Of a DNA stretch of 64,000 nt, positions 46,578 through 58,160 are shown piece after piece. Positions within the stretch are counted from its first letter, which is position 1; every line of letters begins with the position of its first letter. The notes beneath the pieces are model-generated. The model saw only the letters and a program-made list of their open reading frames with translations. It was not told the origin of the DNA and ran no database searches. The position numbers and the translations under genes are program-made. This DNA is from Sodiomyces alkalinus F11 (taxonomy: Eukaryota > Ascomycota > Sordariomycetes > Glomerellales > Plectosphaerellaceae). Location: contig NW_021167080.1 of assembly GCF_003711515.1 (NCBI RefSeq), forward strand, positions 841,200 to 905,199. The letters run 5' to 3'.

Positions 46578-46868
46578 CCTAGTCTAAGACCTCTCAAGGC
46601 ATAAATAAAGTAAGTTATTATACAGTAAATAGAATAGCCCCTTAAAGTAAATAAGCCCTCGAGGAAGTAAACAAGCAGTCCTCGAGGAGTAGAGGAGCAG
46701 AGCGTAGTCTTAAGGAGCGAGGGGGCCTCCCCTTTAAAGAGGGAGGCTAGCGATTAATCTGATTTTTTAGCTATACCCACGTTCTAATCCCACTATAATT
46801 CTATCGTGATTATACTTAGTTCCTTATTTAACCCTACCTTTTTACTCTTTACGACTACCTATTTAATA
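46578..46868 (+). repeat. Remainder of the G2 5' LTR, starting with TSD cctag
   Basis: It continues the LTR from the point reached at 37757 and repeats cctag. It ends ctatttaata, followed by the same post-LTR sequence as in G1. Confidence 0.88.
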
Positions 46869-46922
46869 TTTTAATCGCTCTACCCTTTAAGGGCGCGAAG
46901 ACCGTTAAGGAGAGTCACTAAG

Positions 46923-49751
46923 ATATCTAACCATTACGAAATAAACGATCCTACCTTCGATTTTAATAAGGCTATTAGTTAGTTCGAGCGGTAGCTCCAC
47001 GATAGCGAGACCGCCTTTATAGAAGACGCCCACGACTCCGCCGACGAGGAATATAACGGGAACACGCCGGGAACTAATACTACTCCTACCTCTACTACTA
47101 TACCGGCACCTATTCCTACCCCTACACCTGCTCCTATCGCTAGCACTACCTCTATTACTACTACTGCCCCTATAACCGTTCCCGTTGCTCCTAAGGCCAC
47201 GACTATAACGGGACCCCCGTATAATCCTAACCTACCCCCGTATATAAACGTTAACCTAGCCACGCTAATAGAAGAATAACTAAATAAACGCGTTAAGTGG
47301 ACGGAGGCGTAAAACCACTATAAGCGTAAGCTCGCTTATCTCGCTAAGCTTAAGGCGGATACTACCGCTATTGCCGCCGCCGCTACTAACCCTAACCTAA
47401 TTAATACTACTACCTACCGCCGTATAGCCGAATCTTAACGCCGTATTATCGTAACCCTATCGGGATCCTAGTATACCTATAATATATCTATAATATCCTC
47501 TATACACGGGTCCGCTATATAGGCTAAGTTTAATTTTCCCCTTCCGAAATAGAATAGTATATCCTAGGCTAAGTATCGCACGTTTATCTAGGAAACTAAT
47601 TAGCGGTTCGACCTGGATTCTTAATCCTTTCCCACGGATGCTACGAAGAACTACTTTATTATATCGTGCCTCCCCTACCACCTTAAGGAACGCTAGCAGG
47701 CTAAACTACGATATAAGTACGATAGCGACTCTAATAGGGTTACCTAGGCTACCCTATAGGCCTGCCTATTCTATTAGGTTAACGATAACGATACCTGTTA
47801 ACGGGAAATAGCGGTATAGATTTAGAGCGAATCTATATTATCCTAAAGAGAGGGAGAGACCTACGCTAAGTTTATATAACGGTAGGAAGCCCTAGAGTCG
47901 GAACTACCGGGCGAGCTCCTAGACTAGTAGAGGATTTAGATAGTGCTAACAAGGGTGCTCCCGCCTATTCGGGACTATATAGTGTCTATAGGGGTTTCTA
48001 AGGACTACTAGGATCTAGCCCCGGCCTATTATAGGGCTAAGGCTTTAGCCGTTAACGATAGACTAGCCGTTACTCGAGCAGACTTGTATTCCACTGCCTA
48101 ACGATATCGTTTCCGTTTATATGCCTTAGGATAGAGTACCTAAACGGCCACGTATAGTTCTACTAGTATCCCTACGTCTACCCCTATATCTGCCCCTACG
48201 CCTATACTAACCTCTGCCCCTAGCTACCCTATACGCCCTAGACCGTTATCGTACCTCGATTCTGTTACTTACTATAACTATAACTAAGAGGGGTATTACG
48301 CTACTACGTGCCTTAGCCCCTATACCGAGCGACGCTTAAGTAATAGTAACCCGAATACCTAACCGGTATCTATACCACACGTCGGCCGTCTTATAGGCGA
48401 GGTGCCCTAGGAATAATACCCACCTCGACTAACCCCTTTTACCACCACTTCACCGGTAGAGGCACGTGTTTCCCTTCGTCGAGGTAGGGAATAGGTGTAG
48501 ACGTCGGCTCTCCGTAACGGAAGCACCGATATTAACGTTTTGGATCGGTCCCTCCTAGGACCTAGTTAGGTTCTTAAGGGGTCCCCGGTCCCGGTATCCT
48601 GGGTTATAGAAGGGTATACGAAGACTACTACCCTTAGGTCTACCTATAGGATTATCGTCGTTACCGACTACTAGGGACGTAAAAGGGTGTAACGCACCGA
48701 GTTCTATATTATAAACCTCGCGGGCGTAAATATTATCCTAAGGAGGCTATAGCTTATAGCTATTAACCCTAACGTTAATTAGTAGTATAGTATATAGACT
48801 TATCCCTTAACCTACGTAGAGCTTAGTGTGGTTATATTACTAAGAGAACTACGTAGGATAGTTAGATAAGCTAAGTCTATCCTTACCCTAACCTATATAG
48901 ATTCTACGCGGGCCCCACATATCGGCTATATCGGCCTTAACGGCCTAGAAAGCCCTTTAGTGGGATATAGAGATAAATTCTTAGAAGCCTGGGCACCCGC
49001 TACTACGCTGCCGGAATAGTATTAAGATTTTACTGATATTTTTAACGTCGAAAACGCTAGATGGCTGCCGACGTACTAGTAGTGGGACTACGCTATTAAG
49101 GTTAAGGAGGGGAAAAAGCCTCCCTACGGTCCTATATATCCCCACCCCGCTTAGGAGCTTAAGGTACTACGTTAGTACTTATAGGATACCGTTACGAAAG
49201 GATAGATTAGGCTATCCACTAGTCCGGCCGGCGCCCCTATTCTGTTTATCCCTAAGAAGGGTAGGTAGTAAGCTACATATATATATCGACTATAGGGAAT
49301 TAAATATGGTGATAGTTAAGGACTATACCCCCCTACCCCTTATCCACGAAATCTTAGATCGGTTACTATCGGCGTAGTACTATACTAAGCTAGATCTTAA
49401 GGATATATACTATCGGCTACGGATTTGAGAGGGCGATAAGTAGAAAACGGTGTTCCGGACGAAATACGGCCACTACGAGTACTTTATTATGCTATTCGGG
49501 TTAACTAACGCCCCCGCGAGCTTTTAATCGTATATTAACTAGGCGCTAATAGGCCTTATCGACACTATTTACGTTATATACCTCGATAATATCCTTATCT
49601 ATAGTAAGGACTTAGTTACCCACTGCGTGTATATCCGCGAGGTCCTAACTAGGCTTAGGTAGTAGTCCCAGTATACTAACCCTAATAAGTGTGAGTTCGA
49701 GACTAAAGACGTTAAATTCCTCGGTTTTATCTATAGTCTAGATAGGGTACG
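46923..49751 (+). pseudogene. G2 gag-pol, N-terminal part (gag, protease, RT)
   Basis: Sibling of G1 with the same order. It begins at ATA 46923 (SNHYEINDPTFDFNKA). The gag knuckle YYNYNQEGYYATTCLSP is at about 48265-48315. The protease ALRNGSTDINVLD lies near 48510, and the RT LHIYIDYRELNMVIVKD (49271-49325) is followed by YLDNILIY (about 49580). The frame stops at 49751, where element L is inserted, and resumes at 54893. The minus-strand open frames at 46979-47263, 47457-47681 and 49738-49953 are shadows of gag and of the insertion joint. Confidence 0.85.
49747..49751. repeat. Target-site duplication of element L, left (gtacg)
   Basis: Repeated at 54893-54897. G1 has gtatg at this place in an uninterrupted frame. 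Confidence 0.9.
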
Positions 49752-50114
49752 TGATATGCCCTGACCAGGTATATCCCTGGCCGGCCAGTACTCTAGGACC
49801 TATAAGCCAGGCTTTTCTCGAGGGGTAACCTTTACTATAAAATATAAGGTGTAATAAAGATATCTTCTCTAAGCTAAGGGGGCGCGCGCCCCCGGGACTT
49901 AAGTATCTATAGGGAAACCCCGTGGAATCCTCGGCTTCTACGTATAGGAACACGGGGGATTCCCCGGTATTTACTAATTATACCCTAGGGAAGCTATAGT
50001 ATACCCTAAAGGTACTTATAGTATACCCTATAGGTGCTATAGTATAAGCTATAGTACGCCTGTGGTATGCCCGTGGTACGCCCTAGTATTCCTGGTAGAA
50101 TCTAGGGCGTATTA
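49752..50114 (-). repeat. LTR of element L, left copy (3' LTR)
   Basis: 363 bp, same length as 54530-54892. Inside, the motif cctatagtataccctaaagg-like repeats twice (about 49995-50045). Confidence 0.9.
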
Positions 50115-50469
50115 TATACCCCGGGCGGAGAAGCTCTATATCTCGCGGGCTTCCCCTAATAACTACTATAGCCTTACTTAAGGCACGTCATAGTTATACT
50201 AGTAATCCATGGCTATAGTTAGGAAATAATAAAAGGAAAGTTATTTTTATATAGCGGTACCCTAATAGCGACCGCCGTTAATATTACCTAGTGCCCCCGA
50301 GTTAGAGATAGAAAGAGAAAAAAAAGATTTACCGACGCCGCGGCGTTTACTGTATACCTTAGTAAAACCCGAGATAAGTAAACGAATAGATAGAAGGAAA
50401 GAACTATTTAGTGCCGTCTCTTTATTATACCTTACCGTATTCCCCAGTAAAGGCTCGCTAGTCCTAGTA

Positions 50470-52213
50470 TCTATGCTATCTAATCCTATAATTAGTTTAG
50501 TATAGTAATCTTATTATCGTTATTAACGGGCTACGGGTTAGCTATTACGATACCCTATTACTTTAAGGACGTGTTTATAGCTAGAGCTACTTCGTCTATA
50601 GTAAGCTTTACGGTATAAGTCTTAAGTTCGGCGCGGTCGCCGATATATATTTCCTATAGGCTAGTAGCCGAGCGGTCGGCCTACACGGCTTATATCGGGA
50701 TATAGTATTTAACGATATTAACGGCCTTCTCTATATCGCTAGTTAGTATATTTACTAATATATCCCGACGCGTATCTATAAGCTAAGCGTTGGTAGTAAG
50801 GGGAGCGATAGCCACTATACGTCCTATACGCTATATAGTTAGTAGGAGTAGTAAGTTAGCGGCGTTTTACACGTTATCCTTAATTACGCTATCCCTAAGT
50901 ATAATAAGTATAAGCTTAGCTATAGGAACTAGTAAGGCGATTATATATACACGCTAATACACTATAATAACGGTTTGGTTATCCTTAGTAACGGACTCTT
51001 TTAATAGTTCTACGCCTACGATACGTAGGCGGCTAGCTATATCCTTAACGATATTATATAGGGCCTTCTCTATACTTATAACGCTAATACCTCGCTTAGC
51101 TAGTTATTCGGCGGCGTCGGATAGTACGGCGCGTTTAGTAGCTAGTATAAGGCTAGGTTCTTTACTAGTGCGTACTATAACGAGGAACTCTTAGATAGTT
51201 AGTATAATTCTTATTAGCTCCTTTTCTTTCTCGGTAAGGAGACCGTGGAGGAACTTATAGATAAGCCTATTAATTATATTAGCTTACTAGGTGTATTATA
51301 CGAGGTTTTTCTTAAGGTCGGTATACACTACTATACCCTTAGCTTCTATAAGCACTATATCGTAGACTACTTTAAAGAGGTATATATAGTCTCGGATATA
51401 TTATAGTATAAACCCGGGAACCGTTAAGCTGGCTAGTTTCTTAGGGGCCTTACCCTAAGGAATGCTAGCGGACGATAAGCTACCCGCGGCGTTCACGGTA
51501 TTTACCTCCGCTTCGAGGTCGATAAACACGGCTATTCGCTAGCCGGAAATTATAGCGGGGGAGTTAGTGTTAATAGTACGGGTTATCTACGGCGTCTTAA
51601 CGTACTTACCCGTATAATTATAAGGGGTAGTATACTCGCGGGCTATAGCGTACTCCGTAAACGATTACTACGGACGGTTCTATAACGCGATAGTAGGGTT
51701 CACGTCTAATAGAAATTCTAGTTAGGGAACCTAGCTTATAATATCCTGAGCCTTAGCCTTAGAGATAATTTAGTAGGCCTTAGGGTAATTACTTAGTATA
51801 AATACTATACGGTTTAGGTCCTATATCTCGGGATAATCGTAGCCTTAGTCCTCGGCGAAATAATAGAACTCGCGGATCTTAGCCTAGTAAGATTCCTTCT
51901 AGATTATAAATCTAATACCTAGGGTAGAAAGCTTGTTCTCTAATCGTCCCTTACCTCCGTAAAGCGTACTAGCTCGGAAATACCCTTCCTTAGTAAACCC
52001 CGCTCCGGGCCTTTTAGGGTTTTAGAAGGCTTTATTAAATATATCTCGATAAAGCTAGTCCTTAAAAGACTAGTACGATATCGGGGCTTTAACTGCAAAG
52101 TATATTCTCGGTATAAGGATTACCGGCTTATACTTTATAGTAGCACGGTGATATACAGGTAACGGCGGAAATAAAGGAGCTAAGTAAGGGATAAGAATAG
52201 GGTATATGTTTAT
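50470..52213 (-). pseudogene. Unknown ORF of element L (about 580 codons)
   Basis: One minus frame stays in phase from about 52213 (ATA for ATG) to about 50470 with only RIP stops. The N-terminus is Pro-rich (YPILIPYLAPLFPPLPVYHR). It is followed by FKD.LYRDIFNKAF, EGYFRASTLYGGKGRLENKL (51985-51930), IREFYYFAED and AKAQDIIS.VPQLEFLLDVNP. It continues as REYTTPYNYTGKYVKTP, VFIDLEAEVNTVNAAGSLSS (51530-51470), a long helical Leu/Ile/Lys/Glu-rich half (KRGISVISIEKALYNIVKDI, LIDTRRDILVNILTSDIEKA) and IDEVALAINTSLK. I do not recognise a family. It could be a diverged gag-like structural protein (helical C-terminal half, no zinc knuckle seen) or a captured host gene. Confidence 0.6.
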
Positions 52214-53650
52214 AAAATAATAAGATTATAAATAGGATACTATAAGTGTAATAGTAAAGGATTTAGGTATTAATAGTAAACCACGTTAATAATATAATAA
52301 TCGCGGTAGTAGTAAGTAGGAAAAAAAAAAGGAAATAGAACTTAGTTATTATAATACGATTTTATTTTCTTCTAGTACTATATAAAGCGCCGTGGTAACC
52401 GTGGGTATTATAGCGGTCGATAAAAGGTATATATAGGTTATAGTCCTTCTATTCCTACTATTCCCTATAGTTCACGGTTATTACCTAGGGCCTTTATCTT
52501 ATATCGTGTCGCCGGCGTGCCTTATTACCCTTAGTCCTCTAGTTCCGCCGCGTGCCCCGTGGCTCTTTAGCGTTCTGACTCCGCCTTATAATTCTTTAAC
52601 GTCTTATAGTTTTTTAGCTTCTCCTAGTCGTAGTATTACTTAGAACCTCCGCTATCTTTAAGGCTATCCTTAGCAACTAAGGTCTTTATCTTCCTTTATA
52701 GGCGTTAGTTAGTTCTTTAAGCCACTATAGCTTCTCCCGGTATCCTATCGAATCTTACGCCTCTATAGCTTCTTCCGGTATCTAACTATTCCGGTAAGCT
52801 CACTATGCTCTTTATTATACTAAGTGCTTAATCCGTGGCTAACTTCGTTCCTTAAGATAGGATTACCTTATTCTTATAGCGTTCGTATAGGTCCTGCTAT
52901 TCTATTATCTGCTATTAAACTATAACTAAACGATTACCCTTATCTATAAAGCGTTTAGGTTCTTAGCGAGGAATACCCGAATAAGGGTCTTAAGGAAACC
53001 GAGAATAGTGCCGGCCGCCTTCTACGTTGTTATCTATAGTCTACCACGGGCTATAAAGCCCTATATCCCGCGGGCTTCCTCGCCGCCTCGCGGCTATTAG
53101 CCGGGGTATATCCCCTTTAGATAAAAGGAGCCCTCCTATTAATAAGGAGAATATCTAAGGGATCCTCGGGTAATCCGACTATAGGAGTCTATTCTAATAG
53201 CGAGTCCTCCCTTTAATAGGGAGAACCAGCTAAAGGAACCTCGGGGTCCGATAATAGAATCTCTACTAATACTAGGTCGAGTAAGGGAATTAAACGCGAC
53301 TCGGGTAAAAGGGGATAAAGGCGTCTACGGTAAAAGAACCCGTAGGAAATTAATTAAGGGGGTCTTAAGGGTCCGATAGTAAAGCCTATAGCTCGCGATT
53401 AAGCCGTTCTTAGGTATACGTGCGGATATACTAGTTCCGCGGTCTTCCTATTACGGTTACCGCGTCTTTAGGCTCGGCTTCTTAGTATATAGACGGTTAA
53501 TTGAATAAAAGCGAGTAGGGTGGCTTACTCGCGAAAGAGGGGAAAAGGAAATGAAGGACGGAAAAGAAATAAACGTTCTCCGCGAAATACGGGTAAAGGG
53601 AAGATTACGGTAAGGGGAGGCTAGCTCCCCTTATACTCCGCGGGAAATGG
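52214..53650. other. Element L leader region
   Basis: No coding frame recognised. It includes a 52319-52332 A-run, GC-richer blocks at 53030-53110, and short repeats of the ctccttttagat type near 53100-53230. Confidence 0.4.
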
Positions 53651-53674
53651 GGAAAAAAAAAAGGGGGGCGGAAG

Positions 53675-53770
53675 GGAAAGTATTAAGTAGCTTAGTGCCA
53701 CGGTGAAAAAAAGGGGGGGGGGTTATTAAGTAGCTTAGTACTACGGTAAAAAGGGGGGGGGGAGGTTAAT
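53675..53770. repeat. Duplicate of about 40 bp with G runs
   Basis: attaagtagcttagt..cacggtgaaaaaaagggggggg at about 53680 is followed directly by a second copy, attaagtagcttagtactacggtaaaaaggggggggg. Confidence 0.75.
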
Positions 53771-53810
53771 ACACCCCGTGGTTCTTTTACCGGAGCTCGG
53801 GTTCTACGGA

Positions 53811-54310
53811 GGACGCTAGTATATAGGATAGTAATCGCTATTCTACGCCCTTAGCGATTATTAGGACGGTTATTATCGGTATAGGTTAGTATAATCGCTA
53901 TCCTACGCCTAACCGGCGATTATTAGGAAGATTAATATTATATTAGAGCTAGGGATCTATAGTGGGTGCTAGTATACAGGTTAGTATACTGGCTATTCCT
54001 GCGTATTCAGCGACCGTGAATTCCTTAATACTCTATATCTAGACCTATTAAAGGGGAGGCGATTAGGGGTTTAGTACCCCGTAGTTTTATCGAGACTCTA
54101 GTTCCACGGAAGATACTAGTATATAGGATAGTATAATCGCTATTCTATGCCTTTTAGCGATCGTTACGAACGGTTAGCGTCGGAGTAGGTTTATATAGTC
54201 GCCTACGCTAACTAGTAATTATAAGGAAGGTTATCGCGGTGTCGAAGCTCGGGTTCTACGGCTAGTATAGGTTAGTATAATCGCTATTCCTACGCTTAAC
54301 GGTGGTTCCC
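53811..54310. repeat. Degenerate repeats in element L
   Basis: The phrase ata-gg(a/t)tagtataatcgctat(t/c)ctacgcc followed by a gcgattattagga type ending recurs at about 53819, 53880, 53975, 54118 and 54265. Spacing is irregular (about 60-150 bp). Confidence 0.7.
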
Positions 54311-54361
54311 TTTATTACTCCGCGCCTAGACCTATTAAGGGGAGGCGTCTTTGCCTAGCGC

Positions 54362-54485
54362 GCCTCGTGTCTATTTAGTCTTAGTATACGTAGTCCGCGC
54401 CGTTAAGGGCGGCTACGCCTAGCACGCTAGCGTTTGCTAGTAAACCACGTGCCTATTTAGTCTTAGTATACGTAGTCTACGCCGG
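54362..54485. repeat. Two copies of a 30-bp motif in element L
   Basis: ctatttagtcttagtatac followed by gtagtc occurs near 54372 and again near 54452, with GC-rich sequence between. Confidence 0.75.
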
Positions 54486-54529
54486 GCGGTAATACGCGAA
54501 CCTTACCTAAAAGCTTAGTTACTACTATT

Positions 54530-54892
54530 TAATATACCCTAACTAGATATATCCCTAGCTAGCTAGTACTCTAGAACCTATAAGCTAGGCTTTTCTCGAG
54601 GGGTAACCTTTACTATAAAATATAAGATGTAATAAAGATATCTTCTCTAAGCTAAGAGGGCGCGCGCCCCCGGGACTGAAGTATCTATAGGGAAACCCCG
54701 TGGAATCCTCGGCTTCTACGTATAGGAACCCGGGGGATTCCCCGGTATTTACTAATTATACCCTAGAGAAGCTATAGTATACCCTAAAGGTACCTATAGT
54801 ATACCTTATAGGTGCTATAGTATAAGCTATAGTACGCCCGTGGTACGCCCGTAGTACGGCCTGGTGTTCCCAGTGGAATCTAGGGCGTATTA
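54530..54892 (-). repeat. LTR of element L, right copy (5' LTR)
   Basis: 363 bp; starts taatataccc on the plus strand where the other copy has tgatatgccc. Confidence 0.9.
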
Positions 54893-57630
54893 GTACGTAT
54901 AGATCCGGCTTGTGTTAAGGGTATCCGTGACTAGGAGCTCCCTAATGGTGTTAAGAAGATACAGGTCTTCCTAGGCTATACGGGTTTTTATAGGCGTTTT
55001 ATTAAGAATTATTCTAAGGTGGCCGCCCCTTTTACAGACTATTTAAAAGGGGGCTATATAGGGATCCTTATACTTTCCTAGTAGGCCTAAGCCATGTTCG
55101 AGGAAATAAAGCTATTATTTTAGAAAGCGCTAGTTTTACGGTATTGTAACGCTGCTTTACCGATACGTATTAAGCTAGATACTTCTGCTTTTACTATTAG
55201 CGCTATTATTAGCTAGCTCGAGGATAGGCTATAGAGACCCGTTACGTTTATATCCCGTAAGCTCCGCGGCGCTACGCTTAACTATAGTATACCTAACTCC
55301 GAGCTTATAGCTATTATCGAGTGTTTTCGTATATAGGGATACTACGTGGCTTATAGTTAGAGCCTTATTATTATTTTAACGGACTACCTAAACTATCGCC
55401 ACCTATCAGATAAGCCGAAGCTTAAGGGATAGCACGGACGGTGACTTAAGGAGCTCGCCCCGTTTAATTTTAAAATTCGGTACCGCCCGGGAACTTTAAA
55501 TCCCGCGGATAGGTTATTAAGGAAGCCCTAATATACGCTCTATAAGCGCGCCCTGGTTACTAACCGGGCTAATGCAGTAGAGTCCTTTTCGAAGCGTTTT
55601 GTTATAGGGTATATCGGGAACCAGGGTAGTTCTTGTAATACCCCCGGCTTTAATATTCCTACTATTAACTCCCCCTTACCGAAAAAGGTGGTTAAGACGT
55701 AAGCGGATAACCCTTTTTCTGTCTTAGAGTCCTTTTTAAGGCGTTTTATTTGAGGCTATATTGGGAACTAGCGGGGGTCCTATAATAGCCCCGGTTATAA
55801 TTTTCCCGCTCCTCCTACTTTAGTAATTAAGACGTAAGTGGATAACCTTGTTTTAGAACCCGCTCCTCCTATCTTAGTGGTTAAGACGTAAGCGGATAAC
55901 CTTGTTTTAGTGTCTATTTTAAGGCGTTCTGTCCTAAGCCTATATAGGACTTAGTATAGTATACGCGCTATTCCCGATCCTTTTATCTTACCGGAAAGTA
56001 TAGTTAATATACAAGCGGATAACTTTATCTTAGAGCCTTTTTTAAGGCGTTTTATTTTAGGCCTTATCGGAAACTAGCGTGGTTCCCGCACTACCCCTGA
56101 TTCTGACTTTCCCGCTTTTAATTCCTTTACCCTGCTAGAAGAGGTTGTAGAGGCGTAAGCGGAAGACCCTTTTTACGCCTATTAGCGAGAGGCCCAGGGC
56201 GACGATACGACGAACGGATAGTGGTTTAGGAGTAGTAGTATCCTTTATTCTAAGAATTATTTTTATACTAGACTACTCTGGCCTCCGTTAAAAGGTCCTA
56301 TAGTTTTCTATAATAGGCCTAGCGTGGGGTATTATAGGGTTATACGGACTATTAAGAGGATATCGGATTTTTACTTCTAGGACTATCTTCTACGGGATAT
56401 ACGGTAGTTTATGTCTATCTATAGGGTGTATTAACATACTAAGCCGCGGTATTATAAGCTATATAGCGAGCTAGCGAGTCTTTTAGTGCCTTAGCGCCCC
56501 TTTATAGAGGTATCTATTAACTTTATTACGGGCCTACCGCAAGTTTATAGCGCGACCATGGATAGAAAACAGGATACTATCCTTATAGTAGTATACCACC
56601 TAATAAAGTACTCGATTTATATCCCCTTAAGTAGTGGCCTAATAGTAGAAGGACTTACTAAGTCCTTATAGTATTACCTTTCCCCACTTTTAGCCTACCC
56701 GATAGTATTATATCCGATCGCGGGGTATTATTTACGAGCCGTTTTTAGGTAACGTTATATCCATATTTAGGTATAGCTCGGCACCTATCTATAGCGTAAT
56801 ACCCGTAAACAGATACATACACTAAGCGGTAGAAATTAGGATCTTAAGTATTATCTTCGCGTGCTCTGCTTATAGGAATAGGATAACTAGGTTAACCGGC
56901 TATCGGTAGCAGAATTCACCTATAATGTAGTCTAGTATTCTACGATACATTACACCCTATCCGGTACCCTAATAGGCTATAACCCCCGAGGCCCTAACAA
57001 AGTATAGCTTCTAAGGGTAGGCGAGGTCCGCGCCGCCAAAGCCAAGACCCGGGCGGAATACCTTATAGCCTAGCGCTATTCTATTTCGGACCTTACTAAG
57101 AGGGCGTAGGTCTCCTACGAACGATACTATAATAATAGCCGTACCCGGCGGAGGTTTAAAGTGGACGAGTACGTCTTATTATCCACGAAGAATATCCGAT
57201 AGAAAAGACCCTCGAAAAAGCTTAGTAATAAGTTTATCGGGCCGTATAAGGTGACTAAGATTATCGGCACTTATAGCCTAGTCTACTAAGTAGGACTGCT
57301 ACAGGGTATAAGGATTTATAACGTCTTCCCGGTTTCTCTATTAGAATTATAGAGGTCCCGTGATAGGTTATAGCCGGGACTTTTTCCTAAGATTAACGTT
57401 AAACCGGATTCGGATAAGTATAAGGTCAAAGCTATTCTTAATTATCGATATTAGGGTAAACGACGTTAATACCTAATTAAATAGGCAGGGTATAGCGATA
57501 AGGAAAATACTTAGGAGCCGAAGCGGAATATCCCCGATAAACTCGTCGACGCCTACTTTAAAGCGAGACTATCCGGGAACTATATAGGTTTATATATTAT
57601 TGCTATAGGAGACTTTATAGATACGATATA
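54893..57630 (+). pseudogene. G2 pol, C-terminal part (RNase H, integrase, chromodomain)
   Basis: It resumes after the duplicated gtacg, where the G1 frame would continue (gtatagatccg...). RNase H: IRIKLDTSAFTISAIIS (55155-55215) and LNPADRLLRKP. Pro-rich repeats follow (55600-56160). Integrase: INFITGLPQVYS (about 56520), LPDSIISDRG (about 56700) and HPQTDTYTKR near 56810; the usual Glu region is damaged. Chromodomain: DKYKVKAILNYRY, YLIK.AGYSDKENT, EPKRNIPDKLVDAYF (57415-57565). RIP stops throughout. Confidence 0.83.
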
Positions 57631-58160
57631 AGGATAATATTCTATTATTCCCCTCTTCTTACGGATACTAAGACTTATTAGGAACTAAATAGGTTTATAT
57701 ACTATCCCCGTATCGGCTATATTAACCTAGAAAACCCTTTAGTAGGCTATGGACATAAATCCTTAGGCAGGGACCCCCCCTTAACCTAGACGGGGATTAT
57801 ATAGGCGTTATCGCCTTATCACTATTTTCTGACTTTTACGTGTTCGGCTTTCGACTTTTATTGTCCTTCTTTAAGCGTTCTACTCCCGACATCTATTCTT
57901 TTTTCGGGTATAACGTCCTTAATCCTCGTTCATATTCCTTAGGTATAATAGCTTATCGCCTCGAACTTTACTCTTCCCTCTACCCTTCCCTTAACTAATC
58001 GTTATAATAAAGACACGATTATATTATAATAGAAGTATAAGTGGGACTACTAGGGTTACGATACGAATACCCTAAAGCTAGTTAAAAAAAAAAAGCAAGA
58101 ACCTAACCCGAAGGCTCGTAAAAAACCCGAAAAAGAATAACCGTTCCTCTATATATACTA

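Larger units (their letters stand above)
49752..54892 (-). mobile_element. Non-autonomous LTR element L with one unknown ORF
   Basis: It is bounded by 363-bp LTRs with 10-bp inverted ends (TGATATGCCC / GGGCGTATTA, GGGCATATCA before RIP) and a 5-bp duplication gtacg. It lacks any protease, RT or integrase. The minus orientation is chosen because the internal ORF is on that strand and a TGG-type primer site (AATAGTAGTAAC, TAG for TGG) follows the right-hand LTR on the minus strand. Confidence 0.83.

Noticed and set aside
46979..47681. Minus-strand open frames of 94 and 74 codons, the first Gly/Val-rich
   Set aside because: Antisense of the Thr/Pro/Ala-rich gag of G2; RIP removes stops on one strand by chance as it makes them on the other.
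49738..49953. 71-codon minus-strand open frame
   Set aside because: Crosses the junction between G2 pol and the LTR of element L, so it cannot be an original gene.
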